From Streptomyces sp. NBC_01116 (GTDB taxonomy: Bacteria; Actinomycetota; Actinomycetes; Streptomycetales; Streptomycetaceae): a stretch of 64,000 nucleotides of DNA. Shown in pieces: positions 25,746-34,507 of the stretch. Within the stretch, counting starts at the first letter, position 1, and each line of letters begins with the position of its first letter. Both the position numbers and the translations under genes were made by a program. Below the pieces are notes generated by a model. That model worked only from the letters and a program-made list of their open reading frames with translations, ran no database searches and had not been told where the DNA came from. The stretch covers positions 1,736,001 to 1,800,000 of the forward strand of contig NZ_CP108644.1 in assembly GCF_041435495.1 (NCBI RefSeq). Reading direction: 5' to 3'.

Positions 25746-27008
25746 GTGACCATCACCCCGCCCGCCCTGAGCGTCTTCGAGACCCTGGAGTCCGAGGTAC
25801 GGAGCTACTGCCGCGGCTGGCCCGCCGTCTTCGACCGCGCGCAGGGCGCCCGGCTGACCGACGAGGACGGCCACTCCTACCTGGACTTCTTCGCCGGGGC
25901 CGGCTCGCTCAACTACGGCCACAACAACCCGGTGCTGAAACGAGCGCTGATCGACTACATCGAGCGCGACGGCATCACCCACGGCCTGGACATGGCGACC
26001 ACCGCCAAGCGCGCGTTCCTGGAGACGTTCCAGAACGTGATCCTGCGACCGCGCGACCTGCCGTACAAGGTGATGTTCCCCGGCCCGACCGGCACCAACG
26101 CCGTCGAGGCGGCGCTGAAGCTGGCCCGTAAGGTCAAGGGCCGCGAGTCCGTCGTCTCGTTCACCAACGCCTTCCACGGCATGTCGCTGGGCTCGCTCGC
26201 CGTGACCGGCAACGCGTTCAAGCGGGCCGGGGCCGGCATCCCGCTGGTGCACGGCACCCCGATGCCGTTCGACAACTACTTCGACGGCACGGTCCCCGAC
26301 TTCCTCTGGTTCGAGCGACTGCTGGAGGACCAGGGCTCCGGCCTCAACAAGCCCGCCGCGGTGATCGTGGAGACGGTCCAGGGCGAGGGCGGCATCAACG
26401 TCGCCCGCGCCGAGTGGCTGCGCGCGCTCCAGGACCTGTGCCACCGCCAGGACATGCTGCTGATCGTCGACGACATCCAGATGGGCTGCGGCCGTACCGG
26501 CGGCTTCTTCTCCTTCGAGGAAGCCGGCATCGTCCCGGACATCGTCACGCTCTCCAAGTCCATCAGCGGCTACGGCATGCCGATGTCGCTCTGCCTGTTC
26601 AAGCCGGAGCTGGACATCTGGGAGCCGGGCGAGCACAACGGCACCTTCCGCGGCAACAACCCGGCCTTCGTCACGGCCGCCGCCGTGCTGGACGCCTACT
26701 GGGCCGACGGCCAGATGGAGAAGCAGACCCTGGCCCGCGGCGAGCAGGTCGAGCAGACGCTGCTGGCCATCTGCGCCGAGGAGCCGACCGCGCAGTTCCG
26801 CGGCCGGGGCCTGGTGTGGGGCATGGAGTTCGAGGACCCCGCGCGGGCCTCGGCGGTCTGCGCCCGCGCCTTCGAGCTGGGGCTCCTGCTGGAGACCTCG
26901 GGCCCGCAGAGCGAGGTCGTCAAGCTGCTGCCGTCGCTGACCATCACCCCCGAAGAGCTGGACGAGGGCCTGCGCACGCTGGCCCGCTGCGTCCGCGAAA
27001 CGGCCTGA
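25746..27008 (+). CDS. ectB: Diaminobutyrate--2-oxoglutarate transaminase
   Basis: A 420-residue class III aminotransferase that makes 2,4-diaminobutyrate from aspartate semialdehyde with glutamate. Features: [20 protein letters not shown] near the start, [16 protein letters not shown], the PLP aspartate in [15 protein letters not shown], and the PLP lysine in [19 protein letters not shown] at 25746 after an AGGAG site. It follows ectA by 158 bp and precedes ectC. Confidence 0.96.
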   Translation: MTITPPALSVFETLESEVRSYCRGWPAVFDRAQGARLTDEDGHSYLDFFAGAGSLNYGHNNPVLKRALIDYIERDGITHGLDMATTAKRAFLETFQNVILRPRDLPYKVMFPGPTGTNAVEAALKLARKVKGRESVVSFTNAFHGMSLGSLAVTGNAFKRAGAGIPLVHGTPMPFDNYFDGTVPDFLWFERLLEDQGSGLNKPAAVIVETVQGEGGINVARAEWLRALQDLCHRQDMLLIVDDIQMGCGRTGGFFSFEEAGIVPDIVTLSKSISGYGMPMSLCLFKPELDIWEPGEHNGTFRGNNPAFVTAAAVLDAYWADGQMEKQTLARGEQVEQTLLAICAEEPTAQFRGRGLVWGMEFEDPARASAVCARAFELGLLLETSGPQSEVVKLLPSLTITPEELDEGLRTLARCVRETA

Positions 27009-27094
27009 CCCGGCACTGCCGGGGCAGGCGGAGAAGAGCGTCCCGGGCCGCGAGGCCCGGGACGCGGTTCCAGAGAGAAAGGCAACCGCTCACC

Positions 27095-27493
27095 GTGATC
27101 GTCCGATCGTTCAGTGACATCGAGAACACCGACCGGCATGTGAAGGCAGCGTCCGGCACCTGGGAGAGCAAGCGCATCGTGCTCGCCAAGGAGAAGGTGG
27201 GCTTCTCGCTCCACGAGACCGTGCTCTACGCGGGCACGGAGACCTCGATGTGGTACGCGAACCACATCGAGGCGGTGCTCTGCACCGAGGGCGAGGCCGA
27301 GCTCACCAACGACGAGACCGGCGAGACGCACTGGATCACTCCCGGCACCATGTATCTGCTGGACGGGCATGAGCGGCACACCATGCGGCCCAAGACCGAC
27401 TTCCGCTGCGTGTGTGTCTTCAATCCCCCCGTCACCGGACGGGAGGACCATGATGAGAACGGTGTCTACCCACTGCTGACCGAGGAGGCCTGA
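27095..27493 (+). CDS. ectC: Ectoine synthase
   Basis: A 132-residue cupin-fold enzyme that cyclises N-gamma-acetyl-diaminobutyrate to ectoine. The start [15 protein letters not shown], the metal/cupin stretch [18 protein letters not shown] and [15 protein letters not shown] are typical of EctC. GTG at 27095, preceded by AAAGG. It lies 86 bp after ectB; ectD follows after 6 bp. Confidence 0.96.
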   Translation: MIVRSFSDIENTDRHVKAASGTWESKRIVLAKEKVGFSLHETVLYAGTETSMWYANHIEAVLCTEGEAELTNDETGETHWITPGTMYLLDGHERHTMRPKTDFRCVCVFNPPVTGREDHDENGVYPLLTEEA

Positions 27494-27499
27494 ACCACC

Positions 27500-28393
27500 A
27501 TGACCACCGAAGTACGCGCCGATCTGTACCCCTCGCGCGGCGCCGCCGAGATGACCACTCCCCGCCAGGACCCGGTCATCTGGTCCGCGCCGGGCGCACC
27601 GGGCCCGGTCGCCGCAAAGGACCTCCAGGGGTACGAGCACGACGGCTTCCTCACCGTCGACCAGCTCATCACCCCGGACGAGGTCGCCGTCTACCAGGCG
27701 GAGCTGAACCGGCTGATCTCCGACCCGGCGGTCCGCGCCGACGAGCGCTCGATCGTCGAGAAGCAGTCGCAGAACGTACGGTCCGTCTTCGAGGTCCACC
27801 GGATCAGCGAGGTCTTCGCTGGTCTGGTCCGCGACGAGCGGGTGGTGGGCAGGGCCCGCCAGATCCTCGGCTCGGACGTGTACGTCCACCAGTCCCGGAT
27901 CAACGTGAAGCCGGGCTTCGGGGCCACGGGCTTCTACTGGCACTCGGACTTCGAGACCTGGCACGCGGAGGACGGTCTGCCGAACATGCGGACGGTGTCC
28001 GTGTCGATCGCGCTGACCGAGAACTTCGACACCAACGGCGGGCTGATGATCATGCCCGGCTCGCACAAGACGTTCCTCGGCTGCGCGGGCGAGACGCCGA
28101 AGGACAACTACAAGAAGTCGCTCCAGATGCAGGACGCCGGCACCCCGTCCGACGAGGCGCTGACGAAGATGGCCGACCGCCACGGCATCAGGCTCTTCAC
28201 GGGCAAGGCCGGTTCGGCGACCTGGTTCGACTGCAACGCCATGCACGGCTCGGGCGACAACATCACCCCGTACGCGCGCAGCAACGTCTTCATCGTCTTC
28301 AACAGCGTGGAGAACGCGGCGCAGGAGCCCTTCGCGGCTCCGATCCGCCGCCCCGAGTTCATCGGGGCGCGGGACTTCACCCCGGTGAAGTAG
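27500..28393 (+). CDS. ectD: Ectoine 5-hydroxylase
   Basis: A 297-residue Fe(II)/2-oxoglutarate dioxygenase converting ectoine to 5-hydroxyectoine. The iron ligands are visible as His148 and Asp150 in FYWHSDFETWHAEDGLPNMR, the most conserved EctD block, and His249 in CNAMHGSGDN. Length fits the family. ATG at 27500, six bases after ectC; a terminator follows at 28413-28442. The presence of ectD means the strain should make hydroxyectoine. Confidence 0.96.
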   Translation: MTTEVRADLYPSRGAAEMTTPRQDPVIWSAPGAPGPVAAKDLQGYEHDGFLTVDQLITPDEVAVYQAELNRLISDPAVRADERSIVEKQSQNVRSVFEVHRISEVFAGLVRDERVVGRARQILGSDVYVHQSRINVKPGFGATGFYWHSDFETWHAEDGLPNMRTVSVSIALTENFDTNGGLMIMPGSHKTFLGCAGETPKDNYKKSLQMQDAGTPSDEALTKMADRHGIRLFTGKAGSATWFDCNAMHGSGDNITPYARSNVFIVFNSVENAAQEPFAAPIRRPEFIGARDFTPVK

Positions 28394-28412
28394 CGGTACC
28401 CACGGGCGGAAC

Positions 28413-28442
28413 GGGGCCGGGACGGTACGCCGTCCCGGCCCC
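28413..28442. terminator. Terminator of the ectABCD operon
   Basis: Perfect 13-bp arms GGGGCCGGGACGG (28413-28425) and CCGTCCCGGCCCC (28430-28442) around TACG, 19 bp after the ectD stop. Confidence 0.85.
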
Positions 28443-28492
28443 TGCGCGTAACTCGTTGGACCGGGAGCGGGTCAGCGGCGAGGGTGTGCGCC

Positions 28493-29500
28493 ATGACTTC
28501 CCATGTACGCCACATCACGATCGACTGCGCCGACGCCTACGCGCTCGGCGGCTTCTGGGCCCAGGTGCTCGGCGCGCCGCTCTCCGACGAGGACGCCCCC
28601 GGCGATCCGGAGGCGCTGGTCGAGGCCCCCGGCGCGGCGGTCCTCTTCGTCCAGGTGGACGAGCGGAAACAGACCAAGAACCGCGTCCATCTGGACATCC
28701 AGCCGCAGGACCGCTCCCGGGACGAGGAGGTGGAGCGGCTGCTCGCGCTCGGCGCGACCCTGGTGGGCGACCACCGCAGGCCGAACGGACGCGGCTGGGC
28801 GACGCTCGCCGATCCCGAGGGCAACGAGTTCTGTGTGGAGTGCTCCGCCGCCGAGCGGGCGGCGCTCACCGGGACCCGGCTGCCGGTGACCGCCGACGAT
28901 GTGACCGCGGCGGTGCGGCTCGCGGTGGACGTGCTGGCCGGAGCCCCGGCGGACCGCTGGGACGCGCCCGCGGGGAGCCTCGACTGGACCTGCTGGGAGA
29001 CGGTGGAGCACCTGAGCGACGATCTGTTCGCGTACGCCGTGCAGTTGGGACCCCGCACGCCTCCGCTGGACCGCGAGGTGCCCTACCGGTGGGCGCCCGA
29101 GCGGCAGGGCGGGCCCCACAACGCGGTGTTCGCCGACCGTGACGCCGGTCCCGCCGGGCTGCTGGCCACGCTGGAGGCGAGCGGGGCGCTGCTGGCCTCG
29201 ATGGTGCGGACGACGCCGCGCGAGGTGCGCTCGTACCACGGGTACGGAATCTCCGACCCGGAGGGCTTCGCCGCGATGGGCGTGGTGGAGACCCTGGTGC
29301 ACACGCATGACCTCGCCGAGGGCCTGGGACTGGCCTGGTCGCCGTCCCCGGCGCTCTGCGACCGGGTGCTGGCCCGGCTCTTCCCGGACGCCCCGGCGGG
29401 CGGCGACCGGTGGGCCGTCCTGCTGTGGGCCACCGGTCGCGCCGAGCTGCCGGACCACCCGCGCCGCACCTCGTGGCGGTGGGACGGAAGGCCGCGCTAG
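28493..29500 (+). CDS. Fusion of a VOC domain and a maleylpyruvate-isomerase/DinB-like domain
   Basis: A 335-residue protein. Residues 1-125 form a glyoxalase-like VOC domain (VRHITIDCADAYALGGFWAQ; GWATLADPEGNEFCVECS). Residues about 135-335 match mycothiol-dependent maleylpyruvate isomerase-like/DinB-like helical proteins, with the metal-site-like histidines in WETVEHLSDDLFAYAV and VETLVHTHDLAEGLG. Thiol-dependent isomerisation or detoxification is inferred for such proteins in actinobacteria. ATG at 28493 has GAGGG eight bases upstream. No obvious operon partner. Confidence 0.78.
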   Translation: MTSHVRHITIDCADAYALGGFWAQVLGAPLSDEDAPGDPEALVEAPGAAVLFVQVDERKQTKNRVHLDIQPQDRSRDEEVERLLALGATLVGDHRRPNGRGWATLADPEGNEFCVECSAAERAALTGTRLPVTADDVTAAVRLAVDVLAGAPADRWDAPAGSLDWTCWETVEHLSDDLFAYAVQLGPRTPPLDREVPYRWAPERQGGPHNAVFADRDAGPAGLLATLEASGALLASMVRTTPREVRSYHGYGISDPEGFAAMGVVETLVHTHDLAEGLGLAWSPSPALCDRVLARLFPDAPAGGDRWAVLLWATGRAELPDHPRRTSWRWDGRPR

Positions 29501-29505
29501 AACGG

Positions 29506-30576
29506 TCAGACGGCGTCGAGCGCCGGGTAGTCGGTGTAGCCCTTGGCGTCGCCGCCGAAGAAGGTGGACGGGTCGGGGGCGTTGAACGGGCCGCCCGCCT
29601 TCAGCCGGGCGGGGAGGTCCGGGTTGGCGAGGAAGAGCGATCCGTAGGAGATCAGGTCGGCGATGCCGTCGTCGATCACCGTGTGGTCGCCGGGCCCGGT
29701 GGCGCCCTCGGTGTGCACGTTGATGACGAGGGTCCCGGAGAAGGCCTTGCGCAGGGCGAGGGTCAGCTCCCGGATCGGGACGGCCTCCAGGACGTGCAGG
29801 TAGGTGATGCCGAGCGGCTCGATCGCCCGCACCAGCGCGGTGTACGTGGCCTCCGGCGCGGGCTCGTCGATGTCGTTGTACGGGTTGCCGGGCGAGATGC
29901 GCAGGGCGGTGCGCTCCGGGCCGATCTCGGCGGCGACGGCCTTGACGACCTCGACGGCGAAGCGGGTGCGGGCCTCGTCGGAGCCGCCCCACGCGTCGGT
30001 GCGCAGGTTGGTGTTGGGGGCCAGGAACTGCTGGATGAGGTAGCCGTTCGCGCCGTGCAGCTCGACCCCGTCGAAGCCGGCGTCCACGGCGTTGCGGGAG
30101 GCGGCGACGAAGTCGGCGACGGTCGCGTGGATCTCGGCGTCCGTCAGCTCGTGCGGCTCGACGAAGTCCTTCGGGCCGACGTGGGTGTAGACCTGGCCCT
30201 CGGCCCTGACCGGGGAGGCGCTGACGGGGACGAGTCCGTCCGGCAGCAGGACCGGGTGGCCGATGCGGCCCGCGTGCATGATCTGGGCGAAGATCCGGCC
30301 GCCCTCGGCGTGCACCGCGTCGGTGACCTTGCGCCAGGAGGCGACCTGTTCGGCGCTGTGCAGACCCGGCGTGGTGGGGTAGCCCTGGCCCACGACGGAC
30401 GGCTGGATGCCCTCGGTGATCACGAGGCCGGCCGAGGCGCGCTGGGCGTAGTAGGTGGCGGTGAGCTCGGTGGCGGTGCCGCCCTCGCCGGCCCGGCTGC
30501 GGGTCATCGGGGCCAGGGCGATGCGGTTGGCCAGCTGGGTGCCGGACAGGTCGATCGGGTCGAAAGCGGTGGTCAT
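29506..30576 (-). CDS. Alkene reductase, Old Yellow Enzyme family
   Basis: A 356-residue FMN-dependent ene-reductase. The N-terminal FMN/active-site segment is LANRIALAPMTRSRAGEGG. The conserved substrate-binding pair is in VELHGANGYLIQQFLAPNTN (His and Asn), and the FMN phosphate site is DLISYGSLFLANPDLPARL. The tail YTDYPALDAV is typical of bacterial NemA/XenB-like members. It is divergent from a MarR regulator with paired operator-like palindromes between them, so induction by electrophiles is likely. ATG at 30576. Confidence 0.92.
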   Translation of the reverse strand: MTTAFDPIDLSGTQLANRIALAPMTRSRAGEGGTATELTATYYAQRASAGLVITEGIQPSVVGQGYPTTPGLHSAEQVASWRKVTDAVHAEGGRIFAQIMHAGRIGHPVLLPDGLVPVSASPVRAEGQVYTHVGPKDFVEPHELTDAEIHATVADFVAASRNAVDAGFDGVELHGANGYLIQQFLAPNTNLRTDAWGGSDEARTRFAVEVVKAVAAEIGPERTALRISPGNPYNDIDEPAPEATYTALVRAIEPLGITYLHVLEAVPIRELTLALRKAFSGTLVINVHTEGATGPGDHTVIDDGIADLISYGSLFLANPDLPARLKAGGPFNAPDPSTFFGGDAKGYTDYPALDAV

Positions 30577-30597
30577 GAGGGCTCCCAAGAAAGTACG

Positions 30598-30653
30598 TGG
30601 TCGGCCAAGCATCGGCGACAGCGGCAACTGTAACCCATTCATTGGCCGACCAA
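30598..30653. promoter_or_regulatory. Paired operator-like palindromes between the alkene reductase and MarR genes
   Basis: TGGTCGGCCAA (30598-30608) and TTGGCCGACCA (30642-30652) are exact inverted copies 33 bp apart, and each is itself close to the palindrome TTGGYCGRCCAA. They sit just upstream of the reductase start and upstream of the MarR gene, the usual place for MarR-family operators. Confidence 0.65.
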
Positions 30654-30729
30654 GGTAAAGTTGCGGGAAACCGTCGGGCATCATCGAGAGCCTCCGCCCG
30701 CACCCCCGAGGACCTCCCAGGAGCCCGCC

Positions 30730-31236
30730 ATGACCACCGGCCGCGCCACCCCCGCGGAAGACGCCTGTACGGACGCGCTGCCGATGGCGGCGCTCAGCGG
30801 GCCCGTCAGCCACGCCGTGTCCCGGGTGGCCCGGCTGCACCGGACCGCCGCGGGCAAGGCGCTCAAGGGCGTGGGCCTCTACCCGGGGCAGGAGTTGCTG
30901 ATGATGCATCTGTGGGACCGGGGCGCGGTGCGTCAGACGGAGCTGATCAGGGCCCTGGACCTGGACCCGTCCACGGTCACGAAGATGCTCCAGCGACTGG
31001 AGCAGACCGGGCATGTGCGCCGCCGCCCCGACCCGGCCGACCGACGGGCCGTGCTGGTCGAGGCGACGGACGAGAGCTGCGCGCTGCACACCGCGGTCCG
31101 GGACGCCTGGGGCAGCCTGGAGGAGCAGACACTCGCGGGCCTCGACCCGGCCGAGCGCACGGAGCTGGTCCGGCTGCTGGCGAAGGTCGAGGAGAACCTC
31201 TGCCGGGAGACCGCGGACTGCCCGGACCGGTGCTGA
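30730..31236 (+). CDS. MarR family transcriptional regulator
   Basis: A 168-residue winged-helix regulator. The DNA-binding part is readable as RQTELIRALDLDPSTVTKML (recognition helix) followed by the wing RRRPDPADRRAVLVEATD, the usual D-x-R-x-x-x-V pattern. The C-terminus carries two cysteines (NLCRETADCPDRC) that could sense oxidants or electrophiles. ATG at 30730. Divergent from the alkene reductase, which it most likely represses through the paired palindromes between them. Confidence 0.88.
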   Translation: MTTGRATPAEDACTDALPMAALSGPVSHAVSRVARLHRTAAGKALKGVGLYPGQELLMMHLWDRGAVRQTELIRALDLDPSTVTKMLQRLEQTGHVRRRPDPADRRAVLVEATDESCALHTAVRDAWGSLEEQTLAGLDPAERTELVRLLAKVEENLCRETADCPDRC

Positions 31237-31261
31237 GCCGCGGGCGTCGGGGGCGGGGCGC

Positions 31262-31978
31262 TCAGCTGCGCGGAACCTCGCAGGACCCGTCCGTGTCGCA
31301 GGCCGCCGCATCCCCGCCGACCGCGGTGAGGGCGGTGACGGCGCGGTCCTTCCAGGCCTGCTCCAGCGCCTGGACGAAGACCTCCGAGGGCTGGCCGCCG
31401 GAGATCCCGTACCGCCGGTCGAGGACGAAGAACGGCACGGCGTTGGCGCCCAGTTCGGCCGCCTCGCGCTCGTCGGCGCGGACGTCCTCCGCGTACGCCT
31501 CGGGGTCGGCGAGCACCGCACGGGCCTCGTCGGCGTCGAGTCCGGCCTCCACGGCGAGGGCGAGGAGCACCTCGTCGTCGAAGACCGACCGCTCCTCGGC
31601 GAAGTTCGCCCGGTAGGCGAGGGTCAGCAGCTCGTCCTGGCGGCCTCGGGCCTTGGCGAGGTGCAGCAGCCGGTGGAGGTCGAAGGTGTTGCCGTGGTCA
31701 CGGCCCTCGGTGCGGTAGCCGAGCCCCTCGGCCTGCGCGTTGGCCGCGACGTTGGCCTCCATCGAGGCCGCCTCCTCGCGGCTGCGGCCGTACTTCTCGG
31801 CCAGCATGTCGATCACGAGCGCGGTGTCGCCCTTGGCCCGCGAGGGGTCGAGCTCGAAGGAGCGGTGCACCACCTCGACCTCGTCCCGGTGGGCGAACTC
31901 CGCGAGGCCCTTCTCGAAGCGGGCCTTGCCGATGTAGCACCAGGGACAAGCGATGTCGCTCCAGATCTCGACGCGCAT
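31262..31978 (-). CDS. DsbA family oxidoreductase (FrnE-like)
   Basis: A 238-residue cytosolic thioredoxin-fold protein of the DsbA/FrnE branch. The redox motif CPWC (Cys11, Cys14) lies in IWSDIACPWCYIGKARFEKG. Other features are EVVHRSFELDP, GNTFDLHRLLHLAK and the cis-Pro region GANAVPFFVLDRRYGISGGQ. There is no signal peptide. The tail has an extra Cys pair (ACDTDGSCEVP). ATG at 31978 with a GGAGAGAAGAAG purine run upstream. Convergent with the MarR gene. Confidence 0.9.
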   Translation of the reverse strand: MRVEIWSDIACPWCYIGKARFEKGLAEFAHRDEVEVVHRSFELDPSRAKGDTALVIDMLAEKYGRSREEAASMEANVAANAQAEGLGYRTEGRDHGNTFDLHRLLHLAKARGRQDELLTLAYRANFAEERSVFDDEVLLALAVEAGLDADEARAVLADPEAYAEDVRADEREAAELGANAVPFFVLDRRYGISGGQPSEVFVQALEQAWKDRAVTALTAVGGDAAACDTDGSCEVPRS

Positions 31979-32125
31979 GACTCTTCTTCTCTCCAGGGGT
32001 CGCGGCGGGCGCGGAGAAGTCCTCCGCACAGGGTCAGTGAGTCGAACGCGAATCCGTACCGGGTGATTCCCGGACCTTCCCGTCCGTCCTTCCGCCCCAC
32101 GACCGCCGCGTCTCCCCCGCCGCCG

Positions 32126-32737
32126 TCACCGCCCGTCGCGCAGGTCCTCCACTCCCCCGGCCAGGAACGCGATCCGGTCGAAGACCGCGCCGCAGCCCTC
32201 GCCGGTGGGCGACTGCACCAGGAAACCGACGCGGGCGACCGCCCGTTCCGCCGCCGTGCCGAGGGTGAAGACGCGGACGAAGGTCCACCTCTCGCCGTCG
32301 GTGGAGGCGTGGAAGGCGTAGGCGCCGCCGGTGCGGCTGAGGCGGAGCCAGCAGACGCCCCCGTCCACGACGAAGGCGTTGGCGTCGTCGGAGTGGCCGC
32401 GGGTGACGACCGTGCAGACGGTCGGGAGGTCCGCGGAGTGCTCCAGGCAGAGCTTGGCCCACGCGCGGTCCCCGACGTGGAGGTACAGCGCGCCCGCGTC
32501 ACCGGCCGACAGCAGCTCCGGGCGCACCCGGGCCACCAGCCGGAAGTCGCCCTCCCCCACCGCTCCGAGCAGGCGCGGCGCGTCGGAGGCCGGGGCGAGG
32601 GCGTCGCCGGACGGGGAGACGAACAGGTCCTGGCCGGGTCCGGCGCGGCCGGTCAGCACGCCGTCGACGTGGGTCCAGCCCCCGTCGGGACCCTCCGCCT
32701 CCAGGGCGAAGGGGAGGGCGTCCGGGTGCGGGCTCAT
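32126..32737 (-). CDS. DUF1349 domain protein (concanavalin-like beta sandwich)
   Basis: A 203-residue protein with the DUF1349 pattern: GDFRLVARVRPELLSAGDAG, ALYLHVGDRAWAKLCLE, VCWLRLSRTGGAYAFHASTD and RVGFLVQSPTGEG. The fold is a jelly-roll; members often accompany sugar metabolism genes and their biochemical role is not settled. The ATG at 32737 overlaps the stop of the semialdehyde dehydrogenase gene (ATGA), so it is translated with it. A role in uronate or aldarate use is inferred from that linkage. Confidence 0.82.
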   Translation of the reverse strand: MSPHPDALPFALEAEGPDGGWTHVDGVLTGRAGPGQDLFVSPSGDALAPASDAPRLLGAVGEGDFRLVARVRPELLSAGDAGALYLHVGDRAWAKLCLEHSADLPTVCTVVTRGHSDDANAFVVDGGVCWLRLSRTGGAYAFHASTDGERWTFVRVFTLGTAAERAVARVGFLVQSPTGEGCGAVFDRIAFLAGGVEDLRDGR

Positions 32738-34254
32738 GCGCGGCGCCCGTCCACCCGGCGGGGCAGGCCCAGCGGGTTGTCCTCGCGCAGCTCCGGCGGG
32801 AGGAGCGACTCGGGCGTGGACTGGTACGTGACCGGGCGCAGCCAGCGCTCGATCGCCGTCGCGCCCACGGAGGTGGAGGTGGAGGTGGTGGCCGGGTAGG
32901 GCCCGCCGTGGTGCTGGGCGGGGGCGACGGCGACGCCGGTCGGCCAGCCGTTGACGAGGACGCGCCCGGCGAGCGGGGTGAGCGCGGCCAGCAGGCGTGC
33001 CGCGTCGGGGTCGGCGTCCTCGGCGGCGGCCTGGAGGGTGGCGGTGAGGTTCCCGGGCAGCCGGGCGAGGACGGCGGCGGCCTCGTCGACGGAGGTGTAC
33101 CGGGCGATCACGGTGACCGGCCCGAAGCACTCCTCCAGCAGCGCGTCGTGCGGGCCCTCGGCGGTCAGCCGGGCGGCCGGGACGGTGAGGAATCCGGCGG
33201 AGACGGTGTGCTCGCCGCCCGCGCCGGGGGTGACGGGCGCCCCGACGTCCGGCAGCGCGGCCCGCTCCCGTACGCCCGCGACGAAGGCGTCCCGCATGCG
33301 GTGGTCCAGCAGGACGCCGGAGCCGGTGGAGCTGACCGTCTCGGTGAGCGTCGTGAGGAGCTGGTCGCCCGTCGCGCCCTCGGGGACCAGGACGAAGCCG
33401 GGCTTGGTGCAGAACTGGCCGGCGCCCAGGGTCATCGAGCCGCCGAGTCCGGCGCCGATCTCCCCGGCGCGCTCGGCGGCCGCCGCACCGGTGACGACGA
33501 CCGGGTTGAGGGAGCCGAGTTCGCCGTGGAAGGGGATGGGCGCGGGGCGGGCGGCGGCCGCGTCGAACAGGGCGCGTCCGCCGCGTACCGAGCCGGTGAA
33601 GCCGGCCGCGCCCACCAGCGGGTGGCGGATCAGCTCGACGCCCGCGTCGAAGCCGTGCACCAGGGTCACGACGTCCTCGGGCAGTCCGGTGCGGGCGGCG
33701 GCGCGGCGGAGGACCGAGGCGCAGAGTTCGGAGGTGGCCGGGTGGTCGGGGTGCGCCTTGACCACGACCGGGCAGCCGGCGGCGAGCGCGCTGGCGGTGT
33801 CGCCGCCGGGCACGGAGAAGGCGAGCGGGAAGTTGCTGGCCGCGTAGACGGCGACGACCCCGAGCGGGATCTTGTAGCGGCGCAGGTCGGGCCAGGGCGG
33901 GGTCCGGGAGCCGTCCGGGTGGTCGATGTGGACGTCGAGGTAGGCGCCTTCGTCCACGACCTCCGCGAAGGCCCTCAACTGGGCCGCGGTGCGGGCCAGT
34001 TCCCCGGTGAGCCTGGCCGGGCCGAGCGCGGTCTCGGCGTCGGCCGCCTCGACGATGTGCTCGCCGGACTCCTCCAGCAGCTCCGCCGCCGTCCGCAGGA
34101 ACGCGGCGCGCGCCGCGCGGTCGGCGAGGGCGTCGCGGACGGCGTGGGCCGCCCGGACCGCGCGGTCGACCTCCTCGGCGGTGGCCTCCACCGCGACCTG
34201 CTCGCGCGGGTTCCCGGTTCGGGGGTCGACACTCCAGACTGGTGCTGCGTTCAC
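32734..34254 (-). CDS. Aldehyde dehydrogenase, 2-oxoglutarate semialdehyde dehydrogenase type
   Basis: A 506-residue NADP-dependent aldehyde dehydrogenase of the branch that oxidises alpha-ketoglutaric semialdehyde. Features include VVAVYAASNFPLAFSVPGGD, AGCPVVVKAHPDHPATSELC, the general-base Glu in FHGELGSLNPVVVTG and the catalytic Cys in LGAGQFCTKPGFV; the C-terminal QHHGGPYPATT stretch is typical of this branch. The GTG at 34254 follows GGGAGGT at good distance. It is the last step of oxidative uronate/aldarate breakdown; the KdgD-like and uronate dehydrogenase genes at 51.6-53.5 kb supply earlier steps. Divergent from the IclR regulator. Confidence 0.88.
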   Translation of the reverse strand: MNAAPVWSVDPRTGNPREQVAVEATAEEVDRAVRAAHAVRDALADRAARAAFLRTAAELLEESGEHIVEAADAETALGPARLTGELARTAAQLRAFAEVVDEGAYLDVHIDHPDGSRTPPWPDLRRYKIPLGVVAVYAASNFPLAFSVPGGDTASALAAGCPVVVKAHPDHPATSELCASVLRRAAARTGLPEDVVTLVHGFDAGVELIRHPLVGAAGFTGSVRGGRALFDAAAARPAPIPFHGELGSLNPVVVTGAAAAERAGEIGAGLGGSMTLGAGQFCTKPGFVLVPEGATGDQLLTTLTETVSSTGSGVLLDHRMRDAFVAGVRERAALPDVGAPVTPGAGGEHTVSAGFLTVPAARLTAEGPHDALLEECFGPVTVIARYTSVDEAAAVLARLPGNLTATLQAAAEDADPDAARLLAALTPLAGRVLVNGWPTGVAVAPAQHHGGPYPATTSTSTSVGATAIERWLRPVTYQSTPESLLPPELREDNPLGLPRRVDGRRA

Positions 34255-34325
34255 CGTGATTACCTCCCGTGGTGCGACCGATCTCCGGCCGACTTCCGGC
34301 CGGCTTCGGCCGCACATCAGCAAGT

Positions 34326-34341
34326 GTTCGGTATTCTGAAC
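34326..34341. promoter_or_regulatory. 16-bp palindrome between the semialdehyde dehydrogenase and IclR genes
   Basis: GTTCGGTATTCTGAAC is symmetric at 12 of 16 positions (GTTCnGnATnCnGAAC). A related site, GTCCATATTTCTGAAC, lies at 52574-52589 in the other uronate locus. Likely an operator for the adjacent IclR regulator. Confidence 0.5.
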
Positions 34342-34507
34342 GGAGTTCCTGGACGTGAATGTCCTGGGACTCTATTTGCGGGCGTTCGGTGTTGGCAATC
34401 GTGCGGCGGATCGTGTGGCGGCTTTTCGGACGCCGGCGCGGACGCGGAACGGGACGCGGACACGGACGCGGCGAGAAGTCGTCGAGCTGGAGAAGGGGGC
34501 GTGGGCG

